NCBI RefSeq assembly: GCF_014466955.1
Contig: NZ_AP023396.1
Coordinates: 7,068,001-7,132,000 of the forward strand
DNA length: 64,000 bases
Origin: Nocardia wallacei
GTDB lineage: Bacteria; Actinomycetota; Actinomycetes; Mycobacteriales; Mycobacteriaceae
Reading direction: 5' to 3'
The notes beneath the pieces are model-generated. The model was not told the DNA's origin. It worked only from the letters and a program-made list of their open reading frames with translations, and did no database searches. Each line of letters begins with the position of its first letter. Positions within the stretch are counted from its first letter, which is position 1. The position numbers were made by a program, and so were the translations under genes. Below are positions 1-8,645 of this stretch, piece after piece.

Positions 1-264
1 AGATCGCAACGGCGGGAACGAATTCAGTATCCGATACCGCAGCAGCCGGGGCGGATCGTATTCGACGATCTCCTCCGACAGCCGCAGCAGCGGCGTCACC
101 ACCAGCCGGACCGCACCGACGCCGTGTTCGGCGACATTTCCGGGTCGCACCAGGGTGACCCGTCGCACCAGGGGGGAGCGCTGGAAGTTGGTCGCATCGG
201 TGAGCCAGTCGAACACGTCGGCAACCGGCGCCTGGATGGTGCGTTCCAGGTGCACCTCGCGCAT
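1..264 (-). CDS. SRPBCC family protein, C-terminus cut off by window edge
   Basis: The reading frame is open from an ATG at 264 to the first base of the window (88 codons). The N-terminus (MREVHLERTIQAPVADVFDW) and the following LTDATNFQRSPLVRRV resemble START/polyketide-cyclase-like SRPBCC folds, which open with a beta strand, 'I.APV..VFDWLTD' and a ligand cavity. Such proteins bind small hydrophobic ligands; this one's ligand cannot be told. A GGAG sits about 8 bases before the ATG. Only the N-terminal two thirds of a typical domain is visible. Confidence 0.7.
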   Translation of the reverse strand, partial: MREVHLERTIQAPVADVFDWLTDATNFQRSPLVRRVTLVRPGNVAEHGVGAVRLVVTPLLRLSEEIVEYDPPRLLRYRILNSFPPLRS

Positions 265-521
265 CCGTACTCCGTTCGGGCCGTGGGGGTGTGGGACTCG
301 CAGAGCCTACGGCTCGGATCCCGGGCAGAACCAGATTCTCGGTCCGAACCGATGCGATTTCGATACTCCCTGTGACCACTACGGGTACCGAATGGTGACC
401 AACGCCCGATCAATACGGACATTATGGACACGCTCGCTCCGGATGCCAACTCCCACAGCATTTCTCGCGTGACGCGACCGTAACTGACCCAGACGGCGAT
501 CGCGTCACTGCCGGGACTCGG

Positions 522-1415
522 TCAGATCAGCGCCCGCTGCCTGCGCAGCCGCCGCCGCACGTCTCGCATCATCGTCTTGGTGCCGAAGAAGCGAATGAAC
601 TTGGGAATGAAGCGATTGACGAAGCCGACGAACAGGAACAGATGCTCGAACCGGCGCTGATCGGCCGCCGACCACTCGATGCCCATCTGCTCGCGGAAAT
701 ACGGCGGCAGGTAGCCGGCGGTGAGGAACCGCAGCAGCCCGCCGAAGAGGATGCGCAGGTACCAGTGGATCATCCGCAGATGCAGCAGGTCATCGATGTA
801 GGCGTGGACCTTGTCGTCGATGACGATCTGCGCGCAGGCCGCGTTCCAGTAGTCGTCGAACGCCGCTCGGGTGGGTGGCCACATGTCCTCGCGCACCTGC
901 AGGGTGGTGCCGAGGGTGGCGGAGGTCCGGTAGAAATCCTCGGCCTGCGCCGGGCTCATCTTCCCGTGCAGCAGCTGGTAGGAGTCCTCGAAGCCGACGT
1001 AGAGGCACGCCGCCACCCACAGCTGCAGGTCGCGATCGAAGGCGTTGTACTTCACCGCCGCGCCCGGCTCGGAGTGCACCTGGCGGTGCGCGACGTCGAC
1101 CGCCTCGCGGAACGCCTTCTTCTCCGCGTCGCTGCCCAGGATCGCCACCGCCAGATACGACGCCGTGGTCCGCAGCCGCTTCCACGGATGCACCATCAGC
1201 GCACCGGATTCCACCCTGGAATCGGCGACCCCGTGCCCCACTCCCGGCCGCGCCATCTGCATGGCCACGTTCGCCGCGGCGCCGGAGAACTGCCAGAAGT
1301 CGAGCGCGTCCTGTAGCCGCGGTGGCCGCTTGGTCTCCGGCCGGTGGACAGCCGGGATGGGGATGCGGGTCCGCTCGGTGGTCAGCGGGACCGAGAGCTG
1401 CGCTGCCGCGGTCAT
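522..1415 (-). CDS. Oxygenase MpaB/DUF2236 family protein
   Basis: A 297-residue protein of the DUF2236 group, which includes the mycophenolate side-chain oxygenase MpaB and the latex-clearing protein Lcp, heme enzymes that oxidise unactivated carbon chains. Family-type stretches are GVGHGVADSR, VHRQVHSE..AVKYNAFD..LQLWVAACLY and HWYLRILFGGLLRFLTAGYLPP. Histidines suited to heme binding are present, but I cannot assign ligands with certainty. The ATG at 1415 follows a strong GGAGGGAAGGA ribosome site; the open frame continues upstream to 1841 without support. It is transcribed divergently from the mce operon, and both promoters carry the same 19-bp element, so a role linked to the operon's lipid substrate is plausible (inference). 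Confidence 0.82.
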   Translation of the reverse strand: MTAAAQLSVPLTTERTRIPIPAVHRPETKRPPRLQDALDFWQFSGAAANVAMQMARPGVGHGVADSRVESGALMVHPWKRLRTTASYLAVAILGSDAEKKAFREAVDVAHRQVHSEPGAAVKYNAFDRDLQLWVAACLYVGFEDSYQLLHGKMSPAQAEDFYRTSATLGTTLQVREDMWPPTRAAFDDYWNAACAQIVIDDKVHAYIDDLLHLRMIHWYLRILFGGLLRFLTAGYLPPYFREQMGIEWSAADQRRFEHLFLFVGFVNRFIPKFIRFFGTKTMMRDVRRRLRRQRALI

Positions 1416-1454
1416 ACAAGTCCTTCCCTCCCGCCGGGCCATCCGGCACACTCG

Positions 1455-1629
1455 GTATGTTACTGACGATTCTCGTCCACGTGAACCGTTTGAATAAGAA
1501 CAGCGGATTACTTCACGCAATACGGGCGCACGCGGAAGGTGCCGCCTGCACCGGCTGCGTACCTGACCAGAAGATGTTTCACGGTTTCCGTGAAAACGTA
1601 TCAATTTTCCAGAATCATCAGTAACATAC
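1455..1629. promoter_or_regulatory. Divergent control region with inverted 19-bp elements and a central palindrome
   Basis: Two copies of AGAATCRTCAGTAACATAC face outward: on the minus strand at 1473-1455 (toward the MpaB gene) and on the plus strand at 1611-1629 (toward mce). They differ at one base. Each contains TAACAT, a reasonable -10 hexamer, 39 and 68 bases from the respective start codons. Between them, at 1577-1595, lies a perfect operator-like palindrome, TTTCACGG-TTT-CCGTGAAA. The element is not itself palindromic. Shared regulation of both units is an inference. Confidence 0.6.
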
Positions 1630-1697
1630 TCAGCCGCGGCCACTGCTGTCCCGGCACGGGGGCGGTGGCGCCGGTACGCGAAAGGACCCAAGCCACC

Positions 1698-1922
1698 ATG
1701 CTCGAACGCCTGGATCGGCTGCTCAGCTACGAGATGAAGGTCTCGGAGTTTCTCGGCACGCTGATCATCCTCGCCATCCCGTACGGGACCGTCGGAGTCG
1801 TCTGGACCCTCACGCACACCTCGCATCTGAAGGAACTGCACGGCATCGATGTCGTGATCTCGTTCCTGGGATCAATCGTGTGCTGGCCGGTACTCACCTT
1901 CTCGAATGTGTGCATGACCTGA
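1698..1922 (+). CDS. Small membrane protein at head of mce operon
   Basis: A 74-residue protein of unknown function. The ATG at 1698 has AAAGGA upstream. After a short charged N-terminus (MLERLDRLLSYEMK) there are two hydrophobic segments, roughly residues 17-37 and 48-68, so two membrane spans are likely. Its stop codon overlaps the ATG of the next gene (TGATG), indicating translational coupling. I recognise no domain; position suggests an accessory to the Mce/YrbE transporter. Confidence 0.62.
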   Translation: MLERLDRLLSYEMKVSEFLGTLIILAIPYGTVGVVWTLTHTSHLKELHGIDVVISFLGSIVCWPVLTFSNVCMT

Positions 1923-2110
1923 TGATGGCGCTGGTATGGATCATCGACATCCTGGTGCTCGGCATCAAGGTTCTCGGTGGCCGGACGGACGTGAATCCCG
2001 TTCTGCGCGTGGGCCTCTGGGTCGCCGTGCTGTCCGTGTTCGCGGCCGGTACCGCGGTCCTGGGCGGACTGCTGGTGCTGCTGCAGCACTGGCTCACCAC
2101 GTCGGCTTGA
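1922..2110 (+). CDS. Second small membrane protein upstream of yrbEA
   Basis: A 62-residue, mostly hydrophobic protein beginning MMALVWIIDILVLGIKVLGG, with two probable membrane helices (about residues 3-19 and 27-55) separated by a short polar turn. Its ATG overlaps the stop codon of the preceding gene. It ends 27 bases before yrbEA, so it is very likely cotranscribed with the mce genes. No known family is recognised. Confidence 0.6.
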   Translation: MMALVWIIDILVLGIKVLGGRTDVNPVLRVGLWVAVLSVFAAGTAVLGGLLVLLQHWLTTSA

Positions 2111-2137
2111 GCGGGCGGCGATGCGAAGAAAGGATCG

Positions 2138-3031
2138 GTGCCGGTGACGACGACTCGGCCCCCCGAACAACGGCGACCGGTGGAACCCTGGCAGGAACAC
2201 GACGCGGGCGAACTGCGGCGGATCACCGGGATCGCGACCGGCCTGTGGCAACGACATCCGCAACGGTCCCTGGAGACCCTCGGACGGCAGGTCGTGCTCG
2301 GGCGCGACGCCTTCGCGCAACTGCTGATCGCGCTGGTGCGGCGCAGGTTTCCGTATCAGGAGTTCATCCGGCAGTGCGCCTTCATGGCGAATGTATCCGC
2401 CGCGCCGACGGTGTTCGTCGCGATTCCCATCGCGGTCGTGGTGTCGATTCAGGTCGGCGCCCTCGTCGATCAGGTGGGCGCGACGACGTTCATCGGCGCG
2501 GTGGCCGGGCTGGGCATCATCCGCCAGGGCGCACCGCTGGTGTCGGCCTTGATGATCGCGGGCGCGGTCGGCTCGGCGATCACCGCCGACCTCGGGTCGC
2601 GCACCATCCGCGAGGAGATCGACGCGATGATGGTGATGGGCGTCGACCCGGTGCGGCGGCTGGTGGCGCCCCGCCTGGCCGCGGCCGTGCTGGTGAGCAT
2701 GCTGCTGTGCGGATTCGTGGTGTTCGTCGGCTTCGCGACCGCCTACATGTTCAACGTGTACGCGCAGTCGGGGACGCCGGGCTCGTTCATCGGCTCGTTC
2801 GCCTCCTTCGCCGTCGCCACCGATCTGCTGATAGCGCTGGCCAAGGCCGCGATCTTCGGCGTGCTGACCGCGGTCATCGCCTGCGACGTGGGCCTGCACA
2901 CCCGGGGCGGGCCCGCCGGAGTGGCCGATTCGGTCAACTCCGCGGTGGTCACCTCGGCCCTGATGTTGTTCGCCACCAACATCATTCTCACTCAGCTGGC
3001 CAATACGTTCTTCCCGGCGAAGGTGGTGTGA
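2138..3031 (+). CDS. yrbEA: YrbEA, MlaE-type permease of the mce transporter
   Basis: Integral inner-membrane permease of the MlaE family (297 residues); two YrbE proteins form the channel-like core of Mce lipid importers. The diagnostic cytoplasmic motif is seen as REEIDAMMVMGVDPVRRLVAPR near residue 155. Several hydrophobic spans follow a polar N-terminal 65 residues (QEHDAGELRRITGIATGLWQ). The GTG at 2138 is preceded by AAGAAAGGA; a second GTG two codons on is also possible. The stop is one base from the start of yrbEB. The ATPase (MceG/Mkl) is not in this window, as is usual for actinobacterial mce loci. Confidence 0.93.
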   Translation: MPVTTTRPPEQRRPVEPWQEHDAGELRRITGIATGLWQRHPQRSLETLGRQVVLGRDAFAQLLIALVRRRFPYQEFIRQCAFMANVSAAPTVFVAIPIAVVVSIQVGALVDQVGATTFIGAVAGLGIIRQGAPLVSALMIAGAVGSAITADLGSRTIREEIDAMMVMGVDPVRRLVAPRLAAAVLVSMLLCGFVVFVGFATAYMFNVYAQSGTPGSFIGSFASFAVATDLLIALAKAAIFGVLTAVIACDVGLHTRGGPAGVADSVNSAVVTSALMLFATNIILTQLANTFFPAKVV

Positions 3032-3032
3032 G

Positions 3033-3899
3033 GTGGTGGCCAGTTCCTACACCCCGCCCGCGGCGCGGCCGCTGCGCGCCGTAGGCCAGGCGGCGAAGAT
3101 TCCGGTGCGGGCCAACCAGCGGCTCGGTCACCAGGCGCTCACGTTCTTCCAGGCGCTCGGCGCGATTCCGTTCGTGCTGAAGCATTATCGCAAAGAGGTG
3201 GCTCGGCTGATCGCCGACGTCAGCTGGGGGAACGGGTCGCTGATCGTCGGCGGCGGCACTGTCGGCGTGGTGCTGGTGCTGTGCAGCTTCGGCGGGATCA
3301 TCGTCGGGATGGAGTCGTTCACGGCGCTGAACCTGCTCACCATGAGCCCGCTCACCGGCGCGATCTCCGGCTTCGCCACCACCCGCGAGCTGGGCCCGAT
3401 CCTCGCCACGCTGGCGTTCGCCATTCAGGCGGGGTGCCGGTTCACCGCGCAGCTGGGCTCGATGCGCATTTCCGAGGAGATCGACGCGCTGGAATCGTGC
3501 GCGATCCGGCCGCTGCCCTACCTGGTCAGCACCCGGATGTTCGCCGCCACGGTGACGATCGTGCCGCTGTACACCGTCGGCCTGGCCGCGGCCTACCTGA
3601 TGACCAAGGTGACCGTGCTGTTCCTCGGCGGCACCACCGCCGGCACCTACGACCACTACTTCTTCCAGTTCCTGCTGGGGCCGGACGTGTTCTATTCGGT
3701 GCTCAAGGTCGTGGTGTTCACGCTGCTGGCCACCTTCATCCAGTGCTACTACGGCTACGTCGCGACCGGCGGCCCGGAGGGCGTGGGTACGGCCGCCGGG
3801 CGCGCCATCAAGATGGTGATCGTCGTGATGGTGTTCGCCAATCTCTTCATGACACTGGCTATTTGGGGCATCGACCCCGGTTTCCGGATCTCGGGTTAG
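3033..3899 (+). CDS. yrbEB: YrbEB, second MlaE-type permease
   Basis: The partner permease (288 residues) of YrbEA. The MlaE signature is ISEEIDALESCAIRPLPYLV near residue 148, and the C-terminal hydrophobic helices end in FRISG. Compared with YrbEA, the N-terminus carries PLRAVGQAAKIPVRANQRLG, typical of YrbEB proteins. GTG start one base after the yrbEA stop; mceA follows after nine bases. Confidence 0.93.
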   Translation: MVASSYTPPAARPLRAVGQAAKIPVRANQRLGHQALTFFQALGAIPFVLKHYRKEVARLIADVSWGNGSLIVGGGTVGVVLVLCSFGGIIVGMESFTALNLLTMSPLTGAISGFATTRELGPILATLAFAIQAGCRFTAQLGSMRISEEIDALESCAIRPLPYLVSTRMFAATVTIVPLYTVGLAAAYLMTKVTVLFLGGTTAGTYDHYFFQFLLGPDVFYSVLKVVVFTLLATFIQCYYGYVATGGPEGVGTAAGRAIKMVIVVMVFANLFMTLAIWGIDPGFRISG

Positions 3900-3908
3900 G
3901 GGGCGTTC

Positions 3909-5504
3909 GTGATACTCGATCCCAGTGGCCGCGGCGCCACCGCGCGCCAGCTCACCGTGGCGGGGCTGGCCGTGCTGCTCGTCTTCGCGGCGCTGCTGTA
4001 TCTGCTGGCGCTGCGCTATACCGGCGAGTTCACCGACAAGGTGCCGGTCGGCGCCGTGCTGACCAGCACCGGCGACGGCCTGCCCGCACGGGCCGACGTC
4101 AAGTTCCGCGGCATGGTGGTGGGCACCGTCGACGCCGTCGAGATGGTCGCGAAGGGGGAACGGCAGCGTGCCGACATCGCGCTGAAACCCGGTATCGCGG
4201 AGACCATTCCGGCCAACGTCACGGCACGGGTGATCCCGAACAACCTGTTCGGCGTCACCGCGATCGAACTGGTCGACAACGGCGCGGCGAGTGCGACGCT
4301 GCGCTCGGGTGCGGTCATCCCCGAGGACACCGGCGAGGCGACCGTCCAGCTCCAGACCACGCTCAACGTACTGCGCAACGTGCTGAACAACATTCAGCCC
4401 GAGAAGCTCGGCCGCGTGCTCGCCACGCTGTCGGCGGCGCTGGAACCCGGCGCCCGGGTGCCCGGCTCGACCATCGAGCGGCTGGACACCTGGGTCACCC
4501 AGGTGCACGAGATTCCGCAGATCGGTGCGCTGCTGGGTGATCTGGGCCGGGCCGCGACGGCGCTGAGCCAGTCCGCCCCCGAACTGGTGGGCGTGCTGTC
4601 GGATTCGGTGACCACCGCCCGCACGCTCGCCGAGCGACGCTCCCAGCTCGTCGCGCTGCTGACCAACGCGGGTACCACCGTGGACTCGGTGAACACGCTG
4701 TTCGCCCGCAACCCGGATGCCGGCAAATTCCTCGTCGGCGGGCTCGACGACCTGTTCGGCGGGCTGGCCCGCGATCCGGAGGCCATCCCGTTCGCGGCCG
4801 CCAACCTGAACACCGCACTGCAGCGGCTGAAGACGGTGTTCCGCTGGGGTCCGAAGCGGCAGATGGTGTGGGCCATGGACGCCACGTTCACCCCGTTCCA
4901 GCAGTACACGGCGGAGGACTGCCCGCACTACGGCGACCTGTACGGCCCTCGCTGCGGCGGTCCGAGCGTGCCCGCGGTCGCTCCCCCACCACAATTACCC
5001 CCGCTGATGCAGCCCCGGTGGCTCGATGCGGCGGGACCGCAGCCGACACCCGCGACACCACCGCTGCCCGGCATCCCGGGGCTGCCGACCATTCCAGGAC
5101 TGCCGCCGATGCCCGGCTTGCCATCCCTCCCGGGACTCACCGCCCCGGCGGCGAATCCGGTTGCGCCGCCGAGCATTCGGCCCGACATCCCGGCAGCCGG
5201 CAGTCGGCCCGCCACTCCGGTCACGAGCCGGCTCCGCCCGCCGGGCAGTCGGCATGACGCTTCGGCGCCGGATGGCCGGTCATACACTTCGCCCTCGAAT
5301 CTCCCTTCAGCACAAGATATTCAACCCGATGCGGCGACATCCGCCGGCCGACCGGGCGCGCCGAGGGCGCTGCGGGGGCCCGCCGCTGTGGCGGCCGTGG
5401 TCGGGGCGCGGCCCGACATGGCTCAGTTGTTGTTGCTCGGGCCGGTGCTCGCGGGTGGCTCTGTGACCGTCACGACCGTTTCGGAAGGCGGTGCGGCACA
5501 GTGA
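3909..5504 (+). CDS. mceA: MceA family protein with proline-rich C-terminal tail
   Basis: The first of six MCE subunits (531 residues), predicted to form the periplasmic lipid-conducting tunnel. One N-terminal membrane anchor (about residues 16-36) precedes an MCE domain (about 40-120, with VLTSTGDGLPARADVKFRG and VIPNNLFGVTAIELV) and a helical Cholesterol_uptake-type region to about residue 330. The tail from residue 355 is rich in proline, with a repeated PGLP-type pattern, and ends in an unusual hydrophobic stretch (LLLLGPVLAGGSVTVTT). Proline-rich tails are more often seen in MceC, MceD and MceF, so this one is notable. The stop overlaps the mceB GTG by four bases. Confidence 0.92.
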   Translation: MILDPSGRGATARQLTVAGLAVLLVFAALLYLLALRYTGEFTDKVPVGAVLTSTGDGLPARADVKFRGMVVGTVDAVEMVAKGERQRADIALKPGIAETIPANVTARVIPNNLFGVTAIELVDNGAASATLRSGAVIPEDTGEATVQLQTTLNVLRNVLNNIQPEKLGRVLATLSAALEPGARVPGSTIERLDTWVTQVHEIPQIGALLGDLGRAATALSQSAPELVGVLSDSVTTARTLAERRSQLVALLTNAGTTVDSVNTLFARNPDAGKFLVGGLDDLFGGLARDPEAIPFAAANLNTALQRLKTVFRWGPKRQMVWAMDATFTPFQQYTAEDCPHYGDLYGPRCGGPSVPAVAPPPQLPPLMQPRWLDAAGPQPTPATPPLPGIPGLPTIPGLPPMPGLPSLPGLTAPAANPVAPPSIRPDIPAAGSRPATPVTSRLRPPGSRHDASAPDGRSYTSPSNLPSAQDIQPDAATSAGRPGAPRALRGPAAVAAVVGARPDMAQLLLLGPVLAGGSVTVTTVSEGGAAQ

Positions 5505-6523
5505 GTTCCAGAAGGGCACTGGCCGGTTTCAGTCTCTTCGCGGTGATCGCGATCGGGCTGACCTACACCATCTACTCCACGCTGCAGCGGTCGGTGGCCG
5601 GGGACACGCACCGCTATTCGGCGGTGTTCTCCGACGTACTCGGGCTGCGGGTGGGCGACGACGTGCGGGCCGCGGGCGTGCGGGTAGGCCGGGTCGACAA
5701 GATCGACTTCGCCGACGGCTACCGGGCCCGGGTGGATTTCCGCATCGAGGCCCGCCAGCATCTGACCACCACCACTAAGGCGATGGTCCGCTACCAGAAC
5801 CTGATCGGGCAGCGCTACATCGCGCTCGGTCCGGGCAAGGACCAGGGCGAGCCGCTGCGGCCGGACGGGGAGATCCCGATCGAGCACACCGAACCGTCGT
5901 TCGACGTCTCGGCGCTGCTGTCCGGTTTCGAGCCGCTGTTCGACGTGCTCCAGCCCGACCAGGTGAACTCGCTGTCGGAAACGCTGGTCCAGGCGTTGCA
6001 GGGCAATCAGGTATCGCTGGCGCAGCTGATCACCCAGGCCGCCCAGCTGGCCACCACCTTCGGCCAGCGCGACCGGATCCTCGGTGACGTGGTGGGCAAT
6101 CTCAGCAGCGTGATCTCCGGCCTGGCCAATCGCAGCGGCGAGCTGGAAACCCTGATCACCCAGACGCATTCGCTGATGGACGGCCTGTACGCGCAGGGCG
6201 AGGCGCTGAAGTCGTCGGTCGATCAGGTCGCGACCTCCACCGACTCGCTGGTCCGGCTGGTCGCGCAGGTGCAGCCCGGGGTCGCGCTGGCACAGGACAG
6301 GGCCACCACCGGCATTGCGCTGCTGCTGCTCAACGGGGCGTCGCTGGACAAGTCGGCGGTCGAGCTGCCCGATCTGCTCAACCGGGTCGCGCAGTTCTCC
6401 GGTTACGGCACCTACGGCAACGCCTACTTCTGCAACCTGGACGTTTCGCTGTGGGGAATCCTGCTGCCCCCGGGCCTGTTCTCGCAGGTCGGCGGCAATT
6501 CGCATACGGAGGTGTGCCGCTGA
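5501..6523 (+). CDS. mceB: MceB family protein
   Basis: Second MCE subunit (340 residues). An N-terminal anchor (FSLFAVIAIGLTYTIYSTL) is followed by an MCE domain (FSDVLGLRVGDDVRAAGVRV, residues 44-63) with the family's IGQRYIALGPG strand. The C-terminal part is helical with coiled-coil character and ends NAYFCNLDVSLWG, as in other MceB proteins. GTG start in a GTGA overlap with mceA; the stop overlaps the mceC ATG. Confidence 0.92.
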   Translation: MSSRRALAGFSLFAVIAIGLTYTIYSTLQRSVAGDTHRYSAVFSDVLGLRVGDDVRAAGVRVGRVDKIDFADGYRARVDFRIEARQHLTTTTKAMVRYQNLIGQRYIALGPGKDQGEPLRPDGEIPIEHTEPSFDVSALLSGFEPLFDVLQPDQVNSLSETLVQALQGNQVSLAQLITQAAQLATTFGQRDRILGDVVGNLSSVISGLANRSGELETLITQTHSLMDGLYAQGEALKSSVDQVATSTDSLVRLVAQVQPGVALAQDRATTGIALLLLNGASLDKSAVELPDLLNRVAQFSGYGTYGNAYFCNLDVSLWGILLPPGLFSQVGGNSHTEVCR

Positions 6524-7542
6524 TGGCGCTATCGTCTCGCCGGCTCCCGGGTTTTCTCCGCAACCGCTACCTGCGGCTGGGCCTGCTCGCGTCGGCAACG
6601 GTGCTGGTACTGCTCGTCGGCTCCAGCCTGCTCACCCAGGCCCGGCCGGGCGACACCACCATCCGGGCCGAATTCGCCCAGGCCGCCGGGCTGCGGGCCG
6701 GGGCGACCGTGGACGTGTCCGGTATCGAGGTCGGCGCGGTCCGCGCGGTCCGGCTCGACGGCGCGAAGGTCGTCGCGGACCTGAAGGTCCGCCGGGATCT
6801 GCGGCTGGGCCCGGACGCGCGCGCGGCGATCAAGATCTCCACCATCCTCGGCCGGGTACACGTCGATCTGGTGCCGGGCAACGGAAAAGGTCTGCCGGAC
6901 AACCGGATTCGGCTCGACCACACCGACGTCCCGTACAACCTGGGCAAGGTCGTCCAGGACCGGGAGTACAAACAGTCGTTCGAGCGCGTGGCGCGCATCG
7001 ATCCACAGCAACTGCGCCGGGCGCTGGACACGATGAACGCGCAGATGGGCGACTCCCCGCAGCTGGCGGTGCAGGCACTCGACAGCATCGGCGCCCTGGC
7101 GAAGGTCGTCAACGAGCGACGCGACGAGGTGGACACGCTCCTGAAGGGCATGGACCAGGTCTCGCAGCTGGTGTCGGACAACCAGAACAGCGTGCTGATG
7201 CTGCTGACCCGCGGCGAGGCCATCGGCACGGCGGTGCAGAAGCGCCAGGAGCTGCTGCGGCAACTGCTCGACAATGTGGCCGCGCTGTCGAAGCTGTTGC
7301 AGGACATGGGTTTGCAGAACAACGGTCAGCTCGGTCCGATGATCGCCGACCTGAACACCATGTCGGAGGGGCTGACGAAGAACAAGGAAAACCTCGATCG
7401 GCTCTACGAGATCATGCCGGTGACGCTGCGGCAGTTCAACAACGTCCTGGGCAACGGTCCCTACGGCGAGGTCTACGTCCCGTGGGGGCTGTTCCCGGAC
7501 AACTGGATCTGCTTCGCGCAGGTCGTACAGGGGTGCAAATGA
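6523..7542 (+). CDS. mceC: MceC family protein
   Basis: Third MCE subunit (339 residues). A positively charged start (MALSSRRLPGFLRNRYLRL) and one membrane span (about residues 20-38) precede an MCE domain (FAQAAGLRAGATVDVSGIEV, then ISTILGRVHVDLVPGNG). The ATG at 6523 has GGAGG ten bases upstream and overlaps the mceB stop. Most MceC proteins have a long proline-rich tail; this one ends soon after the helical domain at FAQVVQGCK. The stop overlaps the mceD ATG (ATGA). Confidence 0.92.
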   Translation: MALSSRRLPGFLRNRYLRLGLLASATVLVLLVGSSLLTQARPGDTTIRAEFAQAAGLRAGATVDVSGIEVGAVRAVRLDGAKVVADLKVRRDLRLGPDARAAIKISTILGRVHVDLVPGNGKGLPDNRIRLDHTDVPYNLGKVVQDREYKQSFERVARIDPQQLRRALDTMNAQMGDSPQLAVQALDSIGALAKVVNERRDEVDTLLKGMDQVSQLVSDNQNSVLMLLTRGEAIGTAVQKRQELLRQLLDNVAALSKLLQDMGLQNNGQLGPMIADLNTMSEGLTKNKENLDRLYEIMPVTLRQFNNVLGNGPYGEVYVPWGLFPDNWICFAQVVQGCK

Positions 7543-8645
7543 GAAAGTTTCGCACGATCGCGCAACTCGCCGCGGTCTGCCTGGTCGCGACGGTCGGGTC
7601 CGGGTGTTCGCTGCTACCGGGGTCGCTGGGCTCGATGTCGAATCAGTATCTCGGTGAACATCTGCGCATCAGCGCCGATTTCGAGAACGTCGCCGGGCTC
7701 TACACCGGTAACGAGGTGGACGTGCTGGGCGTGCCCGTCGGACAGGTCGAGTCGATCGAAGCCAAGGGCAGCTACGTGCAGGTGACGATGCTGCTCGACA
7801 AGGGTGTGCGGGTGCCCGCCGATGCCGTGGCGGCGCTGGTGAATCCGCAGCTGATCACCAACCGGCACATCGAACTGGCGCCCGCCTACGACGGCACCGG
7901 GCCCGTCATGACCGACAACACCCATATCCCGTTGCCGCGCACCAGAACCCCGGTGGAACTCGACCGGATCCTGGAGACCTTCGATCAGATCGGCGCGACG
8001 CTGAAGGGCGACAGCCAGACCGGCCCGATGGCCAGCCGGGTACTCTTCCCGCTGCTCGACGGCAACGGCGACAAGCTGCGGGAGACCCTCGACGCGCTGT
8101 CGGCGGCGTTCGAGACCACCTTCGCCAACAAGGACCAGATTTCCAACACTATCGTCAAACTCAACGACATCACCCAGGTCATCGCGGGCAACGACCAGAC
8201 CGTCCGCGACTTCAGCGGACGGCTCACCGAACTGGTGACCCTGATGGGTGAGCAGGCGCCCGGCCTGCAGGCGGTATTGACGCAGCTCAACGACTTCGTC
8301 ACCAACACCGCCACGGTGGTCGGCCAGAACAAGGACCAGCTGGCCGGTGCGCTGACACGGTTCGTGGAGATCAGCAATCAGATGCGCGCCAACGCCCGCA
8401 ATCTCACCGAGATCGTCGACGTCGGACCGCTGATGTTCCAGAACCTGGCCAACGCCACCAGCTACGAGCACCAGGCGCTGCGCCTGCACGGCCTGCTCGA
8501 CAAGTCGGTGCTGGACGGCGAGGCCCTGTCGACGTTCTGTGAACGCGTCATGATGCGCCTCGACGGCTGCCGCACCGGGCGGATCGCCGACCTGGGGCCG
8601 GATTTCGGTCTCACCGCCGCACTGCTCGGGGTGAGCGGGAAATGA
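7539..8645 (+). CDS. mceD: MceD family protein
   Basis: Fourth MCE subunit (368 residues). The N-terminus is a signal-like helix ending in VGSGCSLLPG; the cysteine suggests lipidation, but the residue at -3 is Gly rather than Leu/Val, so the lipobox is imperfect. The MCE domain spans about residues 45-125 (FENVAGLYTGNEVDVLGVPV; NPQLITNRHIELAPAY) and the PLPRTRTPVELDRILETFDQ segment is typical of MceD. Helical C-terminal half. ATGA overlap with mceC and with mceE. Confidence 0.9.
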   Translation: MRKFRTIAQLAAVCLVATVGSGCSLLPGSLGSMSNQYLGEHLRISADFENVAGLYTGNEVDVLGVPVGQVESIEAKGSYVQVTMLLDKGVRVPADAVAALVNPQLITNRHIELAPAYDGTGPVMTDNTHIPLPRTRTPVELDRILETFDQIGATLKGDSQTGPMASRVLFPLLDGNGDKLRETLDALSAAFETTFANKDQISNTIVKLNDITQVIAGNDQTVRDFSGRLTELVTLMGEQAPGLQAVLTQLNDFVTNTATVVGQNKDQLAGALTRFVEISNQMRANARNLTEIVDVGPLMFQNLANATSYEHQALRLHGLLDKSVLDGEALSTFCERVMMRLDGCRTGRIADLGPDFGLTAALLGVSGK

